A DNA stretch of 64,000 bases from Mesorhizobium sp. (GTDB taxonomy: Bacteria; Pseudomonadota; Alphaproteobacteria; Rhizobiales; Rhizobiaceae): assembly GCA_004020545.1 (NCBI GenBank), contig SAQE01000022.1, forward strand, positions 24,501-88,500. Reading direction: 5' to 3'. This document shows, piece after piece, positions 37,660-46,306 of this stretch (positions within the stretch are counted from its first letter, which is position 1; the number at the start of each line of letters is the position of its first letter). The position numbers and the translations under genes were made by a program. Under the pieces are notes generated by a model. That model made no database searches. It had not been told where the DNA came from and saw nothing but the letters and a program-made list of their open reading frames with translations.

Positions 37660-38103
37660 TTAGGCGACGTCGGCCGTTTGGTCGCTGTTCAGCGCATCGC
37701 GCAACGTTTGGATTTGCCGGTTCAGGGCATCGAGCTCAGCCAGCGTCATGCCCGAGCGCTCGATCAGCGTCTCGTTCAGGCAATTGCACTGGACGAGCAG
37801 CGCGCGTCCGGTTGGGGTCAGGTCGACCTGCACCTGGCGTTCGTCGGTCTGGCTGCGCTGGCGGGTTACCAGGCCAGCCTGTTCCATGCGCTTCACCAGC
37901 GGCGTGATAGTGCTCGATTCCAGGGCGAGCCGGTGCGCGATGCTGCCCACCGACATGCCGTCCGCCTCGCCCAGCGCGTTGAGCACCAGATATTGCGGAT
38001 AAGTGATTCCCATCTCGTCCAGCATGGGCTTGTAGGTACGATTGATTGTCATGCTGGTGGCGTAAAGCGTGAAACAGAGCTGATTGTCCAAGGGAAGAGG
38101 CAC
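37660..38103 (-). CDS. OhrR-like MarR-family regulator
   Basis: A 147-aa winged-helix repressor. The N-terminus PLPLDNQLCFTLYATS matches OhrR, with the peroxide-sensing Cys at residue 10; the HTH and wing are SVGSIAHRLALESSTITPLVKRME and RSQTDERQVQVDLT. OhrR proteins respond to organic hydroperoxides by Cys oxidation. It is divergent from a hydrolase gene across 146 bp that carry two TATCGYGATA boxes, its probable operators. No ohr gene is adjacent, which is unusual. Confidence 0.9.
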   Translation of the reverse strand: MPLPLDNQLCFTLYATSMTINRTYKPMLDEMGITYPQYLVLNALGEADGMSVGSIAHRLALESSTITPLVKRMEQAGLVTRQRSQTDERQVQVDLTPTGRALLVQCNCLNETLIERSGMTLAELDALNRQIQTLRDALNSDQTADVA

Positions 38104-38151
38104 GACACGTTCCTTGCCGACTGAGCACTAATTATGTACCACGGAAAATGT

Positions 38152-38161
38152 TATCGTGATA
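38152..38161. promoter_or_regulatory. Candidate OhrR-type operator box 1
   Basis: TATCGTGATA, one mismatch from a perfect palindrome and from box 2, 48 bp from the regulator start. Flanked by TT before and TATA after, in an AT-rich stretch. Confidence 0.5.
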
Positions 38162-38206
38162 TATATTTTTGTGGACAAACGGGCTCGGTCACGTTACGCA
38201 TATCGT

Positions 38207-38216
38207 TATCGCGATA
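38207..38216. promoter_or_regulatory. Candidate OhrR-type operator box 2
   Basis: TATCGCGATA, a perfect 10-bp palindrome, 33 bp before the hydrolase start. Its centre is 55 bp from that of box 1. Confidence 0.55.
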
Positions 38217-38249
38217 TTATTTATTGCGAAAATTATAGAGGAGATGGAG

Positions 38250-39107
38250 ATGACTGAAGCTTCGCAGACCAAGACCGGCAGCGGCACGATCACCACGAAG
38301 GACGGAACGCAGATCTTCTACAAGGACTGGGGGACCGGTCAGCCGATCGTCTTCCACCATGGCTGGCCATTGAGCAGCGACGACTGGGACGTTCAGATGC
38401 TGTTCTTCCTATCGAAAGGCTACCGCGTCATCGCGCATGACCGCCGCGGTCACGGCCGTTCGACCCAGACCGACACAGGCAACGAGATGGACACCTACGC
38501 CGCCGACGTCGCGGCGCTTACAGCGCATTTGAATCTGACGGGTGCCATCCATGTCGGTCACTCCACCGGCGGCGGCGAAGTGGCGCGATATGTCGCGCAA
38601 TATGGCTCTGGAGGCCGTGTCGCCAAGGCGGTGCTGATCGGCGCGGTGCCGCCGATCATGCTGAAGACGCCGGCCAATCCCGGCGGCCTGCCGATCGAGG
38701 TGTTCGATGGCTTCCGTTCCGCCCAGGCAGCCAACCGCGCCCAGTTCTTCCGCGACGTTCCGGCTGGTCCGTTCTACGGCTTCAACCGCCCGGGCGCTGT
38801 GGTGTCGCAAGGGATCATCGACAATTGGTGGCGCCAGGGCATGATGGGCGGCACCAAGGCGCATTACGATTGCATCAAGGCGTTTTCTGAAACCGACTTC
38901 ACCGAGGACCTGAAGGCAATTGATGTGCCGGTACTGGTCATGCATGGCGACGACGACCAGATCGTGCCGATCGCTGACTCCGCGCTGCTTGCGGTCAAGC
39001 TGCTCAAGAAGGGCGAGCTCAAGGTCTACAAGGGTTTCCCGCACGGCATGGCGACGACCCATGCGGACGTCATCAACGCCGACCTCTTGGCCTTCTTCAA
39101 GGCCTAG
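38250..39107 (+). CDS. Alpha/beta hydrolase, non-haem chloroperoxidase type
   Basis: A 285-aa serine hydrolase of the cofactor-free haloperoxidase/arylesterase group. The triad can be placed: Ser105 in [10 protein letters not shown], Asp in [11 protein letters not shown] (about residue 234-235) and His265 in [22 protein letters not shown] and [11 protein letters not shown] are typical of this group, which can act as esterases and catalyse perhydrolysis. I chose the ATG at 38250, six bases after AGAGGAG. It is probably under control of the divergent OhrR-like regulator, then ended by a terminator. Confidence 0.88.
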   Translation: MTEASQTKTGSGTITTKDGTQIFYKDWGTGQPIVFHHGWPLSSDDWDVQMLFFLSKGYRVIAHDRRGHGRSTQTDTGNEMDTYAADVAALTAHLNLTGAIHVGHSTGGGEVARYVAQYGSGGRVAKAVLIGAVPPIMLKTPANPGGLPIEVFDGFRSAQAANRAQFFRDVPAGPFYGFNRPGAVVSQGIIDNWWRQGMMGGTKAHYDCIKAFSETDFTEDLKAIDVPVLVMHGDDDQIVPIADSALLAVKLLKKGELKVYKGFPHGMATTHADVINADLLAFFKA

Positions 39108-39130
39108 AATCGTCCAGTTGGATAGACAAG

Positions 39131-39160
39131 GCACCCGCCGTAAGGCGGGTGCTCATTTTC
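39131..39160 (+). terminator. Rho-independent terminator
   Basis: Perfect 9-bp stem GCACCCGCC / GGCGGGTGC with a GTAA loop and a TCATTTTC tail, 23 bp after the chloroperoxidase-type hydrolase. Confidence 0.85.
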
Positions 39161-39184
39161 ATCGACATGTCCGCGGGACAGTGC

Positions 39185-40099
39185 CTATCTGCCGAGAAAA
39201 CCAGTGATCAGCTTGACGGTGGCGTCGGGGTTTTCCTCCATGATCCAATGACCGGAGTTGGGCACGATGCCGCCTGTGACATCGGCCGCAACAAGCCGCA
39301 AGATATCGGCCTGCGTGGTGCCGGCGGATTTTTCCCCGCCAACAGCCAGCACCGGCATGGTCAGTTTGCCGCCAGCGGCGAGCATCGCCTGGTTGTCGAT
39401 CGCGTCCTGGTCGAAGGCCTTGAACTGCTCGAAAGCGTCATGCATCGCATGCGGGCGGGCATAGAGTTTGGCATAGTGCTTGCGCGTGGCCTCATCGATC
39501 TTCTTCGGGTCGGCCGACAGTTCGTTGTAGAAGCGGTCGAGATAGATGCGCTCGCGCCCCGCGACCAGCCGCTCCATATCCGGGCCACGGAAGTTGAAGT
39601 GCCAAAGCAGCGGGCTTTGCTTGATCTTCTCCCAGTCACCGATTCCGGGCAGCGGCGCATCGATGATGACCCATTTGGTGATGCGCTTGGGATATTGCGC
39701 AGCAAGCGCATAGCCGACCATGTTGCCGATGTCGTGCGTGACCAGATCTGCCTTGTCGATCTTCAGGGCATCCAACACGCCGGCGATGTCGACGGCCTGG
39801 TTCTTCTTGGTGTAGCCCGCTTCAGGGTGAGCGGACAGACCCATGCCACGCAGGTCCGGCACGATGACAGTATGGTCCTTTGCGAGCGCCGCCGCCGCCG
39901 CGCCCCACATGTCTCCGGTATCGGCAAAGCCGTGCAGCAGCACGACCGCGGGACCTTTGCCGCCGACGCGCATATAGAGGCTCGTGCCGTTGGTTTCGAC
40001 GGACTGCGTCTTGAAACCCGGCGGAAAAGGAACGATGCGTGCCGTAGCCGGCAAGGTTACAAGAAGCACGCCCAACACGGCCAACACGATCTTGCGCAT
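39185..40099 (-). CDS. Secreted epoxide-hydrolase-like alpha/beta hydrolase
   Basis: A 304-aa alpha/beta hydrolase with a signal peptide (MRKIVLAVLGVLLVTLPATA, cleavage after residue 20). The nucleophile is an Asp (Asp123 in LVTHDIGNMVGY), the mark of epoxide hydrolases and haloalkane dehalogenases, with oxyanion HGFADTGDMW and PDLRGMGLSAHP as expected. The final His is in NSGHWIMEENPD. Start chosen by TGGAGAA six bases upstream. An exported epoxide hydrolase relative suggests use on external compounds. Single gene on the minus strand. Confidence 0.87.
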   Translation of the reverse strand: MRKIVLAVLGVLLVTLPATARIVPFPPGFKTQSVETNGTSLYMRVGGKGPAVVLLHGFADTGDMWGAAAAALAKDHTVIVPDLRGMGLSAHPEAGYTKKNQAVDIAGVLDALKIDKADLVTHDIGNMVGYALAAQYPKRITKWVIIDAPLPGIGDWEKIKQSPLLWHFNFRGPDMERLVAGRERIYLDRFYNELSADPKKIDEATRKHYAKLYARPHAMHDAFEQFKAFDQDAIDNQAMLAAGGKLTMPVLAVGGEKSAGTTQADILRLVAADVTGGIVPNSGHWIMEENPDATVKLITGFLGR

Positions 40100-40197
40100 A
40101 TCATTCTCCAGAGAGACATTGAGCATCTGCGGCAGCGTCGCCCGCGCACGCGTTTCGAACACTAACAGGCTTTTCACCTGGCGTCTGGGGAGGAATC

Positions 40198-40229
40198 AAT
40201 AAGGGCGCGGCAGCTGCCACGCCCTTATT
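40198..40229 (-). terminator. Terminator of the MFS gene
   Basis: A 32-bp near-perfect palindrome, AATAAGGGCG...CGCCCTTATT with GGCAGCTGCC at its centre, 24 bp after the MFS stop on the minus strand. Confidence 0.8.
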
Positions 40230-40252
40230 CGAGTCCTGAAGATCGGCGGTTT

Positions 40253-41497
40253 TTAACTGGCCGCCGCCTGCGCCTTCCTAGCTTCCTTCATGTTGGGCAG
40301 GAACACCGTCAGCAGGCCGAGCAGCGGCAGATAGGAGCAGACCTGGAAGACGAAATCGATGCCCTTCATGTCGGCGATGACGCCGAGCACGGCGGCGGCG
40401 ATGCCGCCCATGCCGAAGGCGAAGCCGAAGAAGATGCCGGCGATCATGCCGACGCGACCGGGCACCAGTTCCTGCGCGAAGACGACGATGTTGGAGAAGG
40501 CCGACGACAGGATCAGGCCGATCAGCACGGTGAGCACCATCGTCCATTCCAGATTGGCGTAGGGGAGCACCAGCGTGAAGGGCAGCACGCCGACGATCGA
40601 GAACCAGGTCATCGCCTTCTGTCCGTAGCGGTCGCCGAACGGGCCGCCGAGCAGGATGCCCAGCGCGGAGGCGCCGAGGAACAGGAACAGCATCACCTGC
40701 GAGGTCTGCACCGAAACGCCGAACTTATGGATGGCGTAGAAGGTGTAGTAGCTGGAGAGCGAGGCGATATAGGCGTTCTTGGTCAGCACCAAGAGCGTCA
40801 ACACCGCCAATGCCCACATGACCTTGCTGCGCGGGAACGGCGAGACGTGGGCCGTCTGCTTGCGGGTGGCCATCGAGGCACGCAGCCGGCTGTACCAGCC
40901 GCCGACCTGCCACAGCACGACGATGCCGATCAGCGAGCCGACGGCGAACCAGGAAATGCTGGTCTGGCCGAACGGCACGACGATGAAGGCGGCGAGCAGC
41001 GGTCCCATCGCCTGGCCGAAATTGCCGCCGACCTGGAACAGCGACTGCGCCAGGCCGAAGCGGCCGCCGGAAGCGAAGCGGGCGATGCGCGAGGATTCCG
41101 GATGGAAGATCGCCGAGCCGATACCGATCAGCGAGGCGCCGATGAGCAACAGCCAGTAATGGCCGGCATGAGCAAGCACCACCAGCCCGATCAGCGACGA
41201 GGCCATGCCCCAAGGCAATGAATAGGGCATCGGCCGTTTGTCGGTGATCATGCCGATCACCGGCTGCAGCAGCGAGGCGGTCACCTGGAAGGTGAAGGTC
41301 AAAAGGCCGATCTGCCAGAAATCGAGACCGTAATTGTCCTTGAGCAGCGGATAGATAGCCGAAAGCAGCGACTGCATGATGTCGTTGACGCAGTGGCAGA
41401 AGCTCACCGCAAGAATGACGGTGAAGGCCGTCGCTTGCGCCGAGGGGTGGCTGGCCGGCGCCGGGGTAGCGACGGCGGTGGCTGTCGTGTCGGTCAA
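40253..41497 (-). CDS. MFS exporter, Fsr/NimT-like
   Basis: A 414-aa major facilitator protein with about 12 helices, of the fosmidomycin-resistance (Fsr) group. Typical stretches are VSFCHCVNDIMQSLLSAIYPLLK in the first helix, GIGSAIFHPESSRIARFASGGR after helix 4 and GGPFGDRYGQKAM. No ATG lies at the right place; I propose the TTG at 41497, eight bases after CGGAG, since the next upstream ATG would overlap the divergent AraC gene and add non-conserved sequence. It is probably regulated by that AraC protein. Substrate unknown. Confidence 0.82.
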   Translation of the reverse strand: MTDTTATAVATPAPASHPSAQATAFTVILAVSFCHCVNDIMQSLLSAIYPLLKDNYGLDFWQIGLLTFTFQVTASLLQPVIGMITDKRPMPYSLPWGMASSLIGLVVLAHAGHYWLLLIGASLIGIGSAIFHPESSRIARFASGGRFGLAQSLFQVGGNFGQAMGPLLAAFIVVPFGQTSISWFAVGSLIGIVVLWQVGGWYSRLRASMATRKQTAHVSPFPRSKVMWALAVLTLLVLTKNAYIASLSSYYTFYAIHKFGVSVQTSQVMLFLFLGASALGILLGGPFGDRYGQKAMTWFSIVGVLPFTLVLPYANLEWTMVLTVLIGLILSSAFSNIVVFAQELVPGRVGMIAGIFFGFAFGMGGIAAAVLGVIADMKGIDFVFQVCSYLPLLGLLTVFLPNMKEARKAQAAAS

Positions 41498-41571
41498 GGC
41501 AATGCTCCGTGGTCTTTTTGGCGGCGAACCGCAGGCAGTCTTATAGGACGCTTGCCTTATAATCGGCTTGA

Positions 41572-42510
41572 ATGGCGACTTCTTTCGTGGTTTGGTCCAA
41601 TAGTTTCGCAAGTGGGCCACATCCGATGCCGCATGGCCGGGAAATCTTCAGGGGCGATGCCGCCGAGCTCGGCCGGCTGCATGAAAGCCGCTGGCAATGG
41701 CTGGAGCAGGCGGTCGGGCCGGCGGTCGCGCTGCCGACCGAATATCCCGACGGCTACCACGTGCCGCGGCATCGCCACAGCCGCAGCCAGTTGCTGCATG
41801 CGCTGGTCGGCGTCGTGTTGGTGACGACCAGGCACGGCCGCTGGATGGTGCCGCCCGACCACGCCATGTGGATACCGGCCGGCATCGAACACTCGGTCGA
41901 GATGCTGGGCGATGTCTCGATGCGCTCGGTCTATGTCACGCCGGACGCCATTCCCGGCCTGCCGGAGGGTTTGCGCGTCGTCGGCATCACCGGGCTCATG
42001 CACAGCCTGATCGTCGAATCGGAGAAGCTGCCGCAGGGCGGCGAGCTCGAAGGGCGCGCGGGACTGATCATGGGGCTCTTGCTGCATGAGATCCCGAACC
42101 TGCCGGAACGGCCGCTCGGCCTGCCGTTTCCATCGGATCCGAGGCTCGCGGCGCTCTGCCGGCGCTTCGTGGCGGCGCCTTCGCCGCATGCGACGATCGA
42201 TGAATGGGCGGATGCCGCGGGCATGAGCCGGCGCTCCTTCACCCGCGCCTTCCATCGGCAGACCGGGCTGTCGCTGTCGACATGGCGTCAGCAGGCCTGC
42301 CTGTTCGCGGCGCTGCCGAGGCTCGCCGACGGTGAGCCGATCACCAGGGTGGCGCTCGATCTCGGTTATGACAGCGTGCCGGCCTTCATCACCATGTTCA
42401 AGCGTATGCTGGGCACCTCGCCGCGCGGCTATATGCGCGGCGCGCGCGAGGTAGGCGAGGGGGCAAAGCGATTAAGCGGCCCAGTCCGTGCCGAAACTGC
42501 GGTGGCTTAA
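41572..42510 (+). CDS. AraC-family regulator with cupin domain (NimR-like)
   Basis: A 312-aa regulator: N-terminal cupin sensor domain ([20 protein letters not shown]) and C-terminal AraC double HTH ([20 protein letters not shown], then [20 protein letters not shown]). This type commonly stands divergent to an MFS exporter, as E. coli nimR does to nimT, and here the MFS gene lies 74 bp away. Its TAA overlaps the prs TAA on the other strand, sharing TTAA. An alternative start is the ATG 54 bp downstream. Confidence 0.88.
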   Translation: MATSFVVWSNSFASGPHPMPHGREIFRGDAAELGRLHESRWQWLEQAVGPAVALPTEYPDGYHVPRHRHSRSQLLHALVGVVLVTTRHGRWMVPPDHAMWIPAGIEHSVEMLGDVSMRSVYVTPDAIPGLPEGLRVVGITGLMHSLIVESEKLPQGGELEGRAGLIMGLLLHEIPNLPERPLGLPFPSDPRLAALCRRFVAAPSPHATIDEWADAAGMSRRSFTRAFHRQTGLSLSTWRQQACLFAALPRLADGEPITRVALDLGYDSVPAFITMFKRMLGTSPRGYMRGAREVGEGAKRLSGPVRAETAVA

Positions 42511-43442
42511 TCGAACAGGCTCGAGACCGATTCCTCGGTCGCCGTGCGTGAGATCGCCTCGCCCATCAGGTCGGCGATCGAGATGACGCGGATGTTGGGC
42601 GCGTCGAGCACGGCCTGGCTCGGCTGGATGGAATCGGTGATCACCAGTTCCTGCAGCTTCGAACCAGCGATGCGGGCAACCGCGCCGCCCGAGAGCACGC
42701 CATGGGTGATGTAGGCGGTGACGCTGGTCGCGCCGTTGGCGAGCAGCGCGTCGGCGGCATTGCAGAGCGTGCCGCCGGAATCGACGATGTCGTCGATCAG
42801 CAGGCAATCCTTGCCGGCGACGGCGCCGATGATGTTCATGACCTCCGATTCGCCGGGGCGCTCGCGGCGCTTGTCGACGATGGCGAGCTGCGCGTCGAAG
42901 CGTTTTGCCAGCGCGCGGGCCCGCACCACGCCGCCGATGTCTGGCGACACCACCACGACGTTGCCGAGCTGCTTGTATTTCGCCTTCACGTCGCGGGCCA
43001 TCACCGGCACCGAGAACAGATTGTCGGTCGGAATATCGAAGAAGCCCTGGATCTGACCGGCATGAAGGTCAAGCGTCAGCACGCGGTCGGCGCCGGCGCG
43101 GGTGATCATGTTGGCGACGAGCTTGGCCGAGATCGGCGTGCGGCCGGAGGCGCGGCGATCCTGCCTGGCATAGCCGAAATAGGGGATGACCGCCGTGATT
43201 CGTCTTGCCGAGGAGCGCATGAAGGCGTCCATCATGATGAGCAGTTCCATCAGATGGTCGTTAGTCGGGAAAGATGTGGACTGCAGGATGAAGACATCCT
43301 CGCCGCGCACGTTTTCCTGGATCTCGACGAAGATCTCCTGATCGGCGAAGCGCCGGACGCTGGCCTTACCCAGCGGGATGTTGAGATAGCGAGCGACCGC
43401 TTCGGCCAGCACCCTATTGGAATTGCCCGCGAAAAGCTTCAT
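42507..43442 (-). CDS. prs: Ribose-phosphate pyrophosphokinase
   Basis: Makes PRPP from ribose 5-phosphate and ATP. The 311-aa protein has the ATP loop [17 protein letters not shown], the FGYARQDRR flap, [18 protein letters not shown] and the PRPP-binding loop [17 protein letters not shown]. Full family length. In many bacteria prs precedes rplY and pth; here they are 10.8 kb apart with accessory genes between. PRPP also feeds the apt gene in this window. Confidence 0.96.
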   Translation of the reverse strand: MKLFAGNSNRVLAEAVARYLNIPLGKASVRRFADQEIFVEIQENVRGEDVFILQSTSFPTNDHLMELLIMMDAFMRSSARRITAVIPYFGYARQDRRASGRTPISAKLVANMITRAGADRVLTLDLHAGQIQGFFDIPTDNLFSVPVMARDVKAKYKQLGNVVVVSPDIGGVVRARALAKRFDAQLAIVDKRRERPGESEVMNIIGAVAGKDCLLIDDIVDSGGTLCNAADALLANGATSVTAYITHGVLSGGAVARIAGSKLQELVITDSIQPSQAVLDAPNIRVISIADLMGEAISRTATEESVSSLFD

Positions 43443-43607
43443 GCACCGTTCCTGGTGAAGGATGGAGAGATCAAACAGACTCTCATGAGCCTTTTATGCG
43501 GGCTTTTAGCGGCCCGCGCCGGTATTGCAAGCCTTGTGATCGGGAATCCTTCGACAAGGCGCAACAAAGGCTGTCGGCATCGCAAGCCGGCAACACAATA
43601 GGGCGCA

Positions 43608-44207
43608 CTAGCCGGCGCCACCGCTGCCGAGCCAGGCGGTGAATTGGTCGACCGTCTGGTCGGCGATCGCCTGCATGGTCGCGGGAGCAACGGCCGGCCA
43701 GCCCTCGGTGCTGCCGACCGAAGGCGCCTTCTGCTGGCCATTGATGCGGTGCAGGCGGTTGCCTGAGGGGTCGTAGACGTCCCAGACGTAGATGACGGTC
43801 GTGTCCTTGCCTTCGGACATCGTCGAAAAATAGCCTTTCAGCACATGCGTTGCCGTCTGGTCGGTGCTGCCGACAAGCGTCACGCCGCGCTGCCTGGCGC
43901 GCGTCTGCAGTTCCGCTGTCAGTGGTGCCGCAGCTTCCACCGAGGCGCCGACGATCGGCGCGACCTGCAGCCGGGTCTTGGCGAGGGCGGCGGTCTGAGC
44001 AGGGGTGGCGGGCGCCGAAGCCGTCGGCGCTGGCGAGGTCGTCGTCGGTGATGTGGTGGCCGATGTGCCCGGGGTGGTCGGCAAAGTCTGAGCCGAGCTC
44101 GCCGGCGGGGTGACGGCCGAAGGATCGAGGACGTCCTTGGCGTTGGTGCAAGCGGTGAGCGCCAGCGCCGCGAGCAATGACACGGTCGTCACCTGCGATC
44201 GTCTCAT
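43608..44207 (-). CDS. Putative lipoprotein
   Basis: A 199-aa lipoprotein with lipobox LLAALALTACT (Cys at residue 20). A Thr/Pro/Ser/Ala-rich linker of about 50 residues follows, then a globular part (TRARQRGVTLVGSTDQTATHVLKGYFSTMSEGK, then VIYVWDVYDPSGNRLHRI). The last part resembles the pattern of envelope proteins with a lipid-anchored, linker-extended domain. Function unknown. Not in an operon with clear partners. Confidence 0.8.
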   Translation of the reverse strand: MRRSQVTTVSLLAALALTACTNAKDVLDPSAVTPPASSAQTLPTTPGTSATTSPTTTSPAPTASAPATPAQTAALAKTRLQVAPIVGASVEAAAPLTAELQTRARQRGVTLVGSTDQTATHVLKGYFSTMSEGKDTTVIYVWDVYDPSGNRLHRINGQQKAPSVGSTEGWPAVAPATMQAIADQTVDQFTAWLGSGGAG

Positions 44208-44261
44208 TTGCCCGAAAACTCCCTGGTGGCGACGCCCCTGCGTGAACGAACCATTATGGAT

Positions 44262-45413
44262 TCACTGTACGATCAAGTCGAGATCATGGCGGGAGAGCGG
44301 CTTCGGCGCCGATTCCGTGGTGAGGTAGGTGCGGCCAAGCGTCATCGCCGTCTCGGTCTCGGAGTCCATGATGATCATATGAGCGAACAGCGTCATGTTT
44401 GGCGCGATCGGCTCCGGATTGCCCTGGTAGAACATCGGCATATCCATCCAGGACGGCGTGAAGCGGGCGCCGACCGAATAGCCGCAGGCATTCAGCCGGT
44501 GCTTGGTGAGATTATGCGCCTCGAGCGTGCGGGCATGCGCATCGAAGACATCGCCGAAGGTGTTGCCCGGCGTTATCGCCTTTTCGACCGCAAGCAGCGC
44601 GGCGCGGGCGGCATCGAACAGTTCCTGATGGCGCTTCGAGACCTTGCCGGTCAATGCGGTACGCATCATCGGGGCGTGGTAGTGATGGAAGACACCCGCC
44701 CATTCGAGCGTCAGCTGGTCGTTCTTGGTAAGCTTGCGGCGCCCGGCCTTATAGCGGCAAAGCAGGGCATCGGCGCCGGAGCCGATGATGTATTCGTTGG
44801 CGGGGTAATCGCCACCGCCGGCAAAGACGGCACCTTGCATAGCCGCCAGGATAAGACCCTCGTCGCCGCCCTGCTTGATCAGCGGCAAGGCGGCATCCAG
44901 CGCATCGTCGGAAAGACTTGCCGCTTTTTCCGCCTTGGCGATTTCGGCTGGGCTCTTGAAGAGCCGCAGCCGGCCGACGATGCCGGAAGCATCGGCGATC
45001 TGGCCGAAGGTTTGCAACTGCTCATCCACGCGGCGGCCGTTGTAGGCGGTCAGGCCATGCGTGTCGTATTCGACGCCGATGCGGGCGCCGAGCAGATCGA
45101 GGTCATTGAGCAGGTTGCGCAGGTCGATTGCCGGATTGGCACCGTCGCGATCGGTCCACAGCACGATGTTCTCGATGGTCGAGGTGTGGCGCGCTTGTCT
45201 CAAATCGGCCGAGCGGGTGAGCAGCACCATCGATCCATCGGCCTTCACCACCAGGCACTGGAAGAAGCAGAAGCCGAAGGTGTCGTAGCCGGTCAGCCAG
45301 TACATGCTCTCCTGCGCGAACAAAAGCACGGCGTCGAGTTTCTTCTCGGCCATTTCGATCAGCAGCCGGTCGCGCCGCGCGTCGAATTCCGAACGTTCGA
45401 AATGCAGCGCCAT
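44262..45413 (-). CDS. M24/creatinase-fold protein lacking metal ligands
   Basis: A 383-aa protein of the aminopeptidase P/creatinase family, with the N-terminal creatinase domain (DRLLIEMAEKKLDAVLLFAQ, then YWLTGYDTFGF) and a C-terminal pita-bread domain. The five metal ligands of M24 peptidases are not seen: the first Asp region reads LTLEWAGVFHHYHAPMMRT, with Glu for Asp and Pro for the second Asp; the His region reads GYSVG; the two Glu positions look lost too. Metal-free catalysis like that of creatinase is a possibility; the substrate is not known. The start overlaps the pgeF stop (TAATG). Confidence 0.82.
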   Translation of the reverse strand: MALHFERSEFDARRDRLLIEMAEKKLDAVLLFAQESMYWLTGYDTFGFCFFQCLVVKADGSMVLLTRSADLRQARHTSTIENIVLWTDRDGANPAIDLRNLLNDLDLLGARIGVEYDTHGLTAYNGRRVDEQLQTFGQIADASGIVGRLRLFKSPAEIAKAEKAASLSDDALDAALPLIKQGGDEGLILAAMQGAVFAGGGDYPANEYIIGSGADALLCRYKAGRRKLTKNDQLTLEWAGVFHHYHAPMMRTALTGKVSKRHQELFDAARAALLAVEKAITPGNTFGDVFDAHARTLEAHNLTKHRLNACGYSVGARFTPSWMDMPMFYQGNPEPIAPNMTLFAHMIIMDSETETAMTLGRTYLTTESAPKPLSRHDLDLIVQ

Positions 45414-46201
45414 TACTCTTTCTCCAGAACGATTGCCGAAACCTGGCGCCCGTAGTCCGCTTCCCTGCGGTGGGTGGTGCGCCGGTAGGAATAGAAAAGA
45501 TCCTCTTCCGCGTAAGTGCAGCGGCCGAGCCCTTCGGCGGTCACGCCGGCCTTGCGCAGCCGGTCGACCGTATATTGGTTGAGGTCGAACATCGAGTGGC
45601 CGGGATTCACCGACGACCTGAAATAGCGCTCATTGCCGGCGTCGGCCTCGACGAAGCGGGCGACGAATTCGGAGCCGACCTCGTAGTTGTCGGGTCCGAT
45701 CGAGGGGCCGAGCACGGCGACTATGCGATCGCGGCGGGCGCCGAGACCTTCCATCGCGGCAACGGTATTTTCGAGCACGCCGGTGAAGGCACCTTTCCAG
45801 CCGGCGTGTGCCGCGCCGATGACGCGGGCTTCGGGGTCGGCGAACAGCACCGGCCCGCAATCGGCCGTCGAGGCGCCGACAGCAATGCCCGCCCGGTCGG
45901 TGACGACGGCGTCGGCCTTGGGTCGCGGGCCAGCAAAAGGTTCCCTGGCGATGACGACGTCGGGCGAATGGACCTGATGCGCGGTGAGGAGATGATCCGC
46001 CGGCACGCCCATCCAGTCGGCGACGCGACGGCGATTTTCGGCCACCAGCGTTTGATCGTCGCTGGAGCCCGTGCCGATGTTGAGGCCCTGGTAGATGCCG
46101 CCGGAGACGCCGCCGATGCGCGTGAAGTAACCGTGACGGATGCCTTGCGCCTTTTCCAGAAGAGGCGAGCGTACTGGATCGGGTCTGGTCTGATTCAGCA
46201 T
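45413..46201 (-). CDS. pgeF: Peptidoglycan editing factor PgeF
   Basis: Zinc-dependent multicopper-oxidase-like (laccase domain) protein of the PgeF/YfiH family, which counteracts misincorporation of L-Ser into cell-wall precursors in E. coli. The 262-aa protein shows the three metal-ligand sites HQVHSPD, STADCGPV and GAAHAGWKG. The ATG at 46201 gives the family N-terminus (SPLLEKAQGIRHGYFTRIGG). Lies between midA-lgt upstream and the M24 gene downstream on the minus strand. Confidence 0.92.
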   Translation of the reverse strand: MLNQTRPDPVRSPLLEKAQGIRHGYFTRIGGVSGGIYQGLNIGTGSSDDQTLVAENRRRVADWMGVPADHLLTAHQVHSPDVVIAREPFAGPRPKADAVVTDRAGIAVGASTADCGPVLFADPEARVIGAAHAGWKGAFTGVLENTVAAMEGLGARRDRIVAVLGPSIGPDNYEVGSEFVARFVEADAGNERYFRSSVNPGHSMFDLNQYTVDRLRKAGVTAEGLGRCTYAEEDLFYSYRRTTHRREADYGRQVSAIVLEKE

Positions 46202-46306
46202 GGATGGGTTTGTTGTCCGCGTGGGCGATTTCGTCAAGGTGAAGTTCGGCGAGGGGCGAAGCTCGGGCAAGTGGCCAAGCCAGCTTGCACGGATTGCCTG
46301 CCGATG

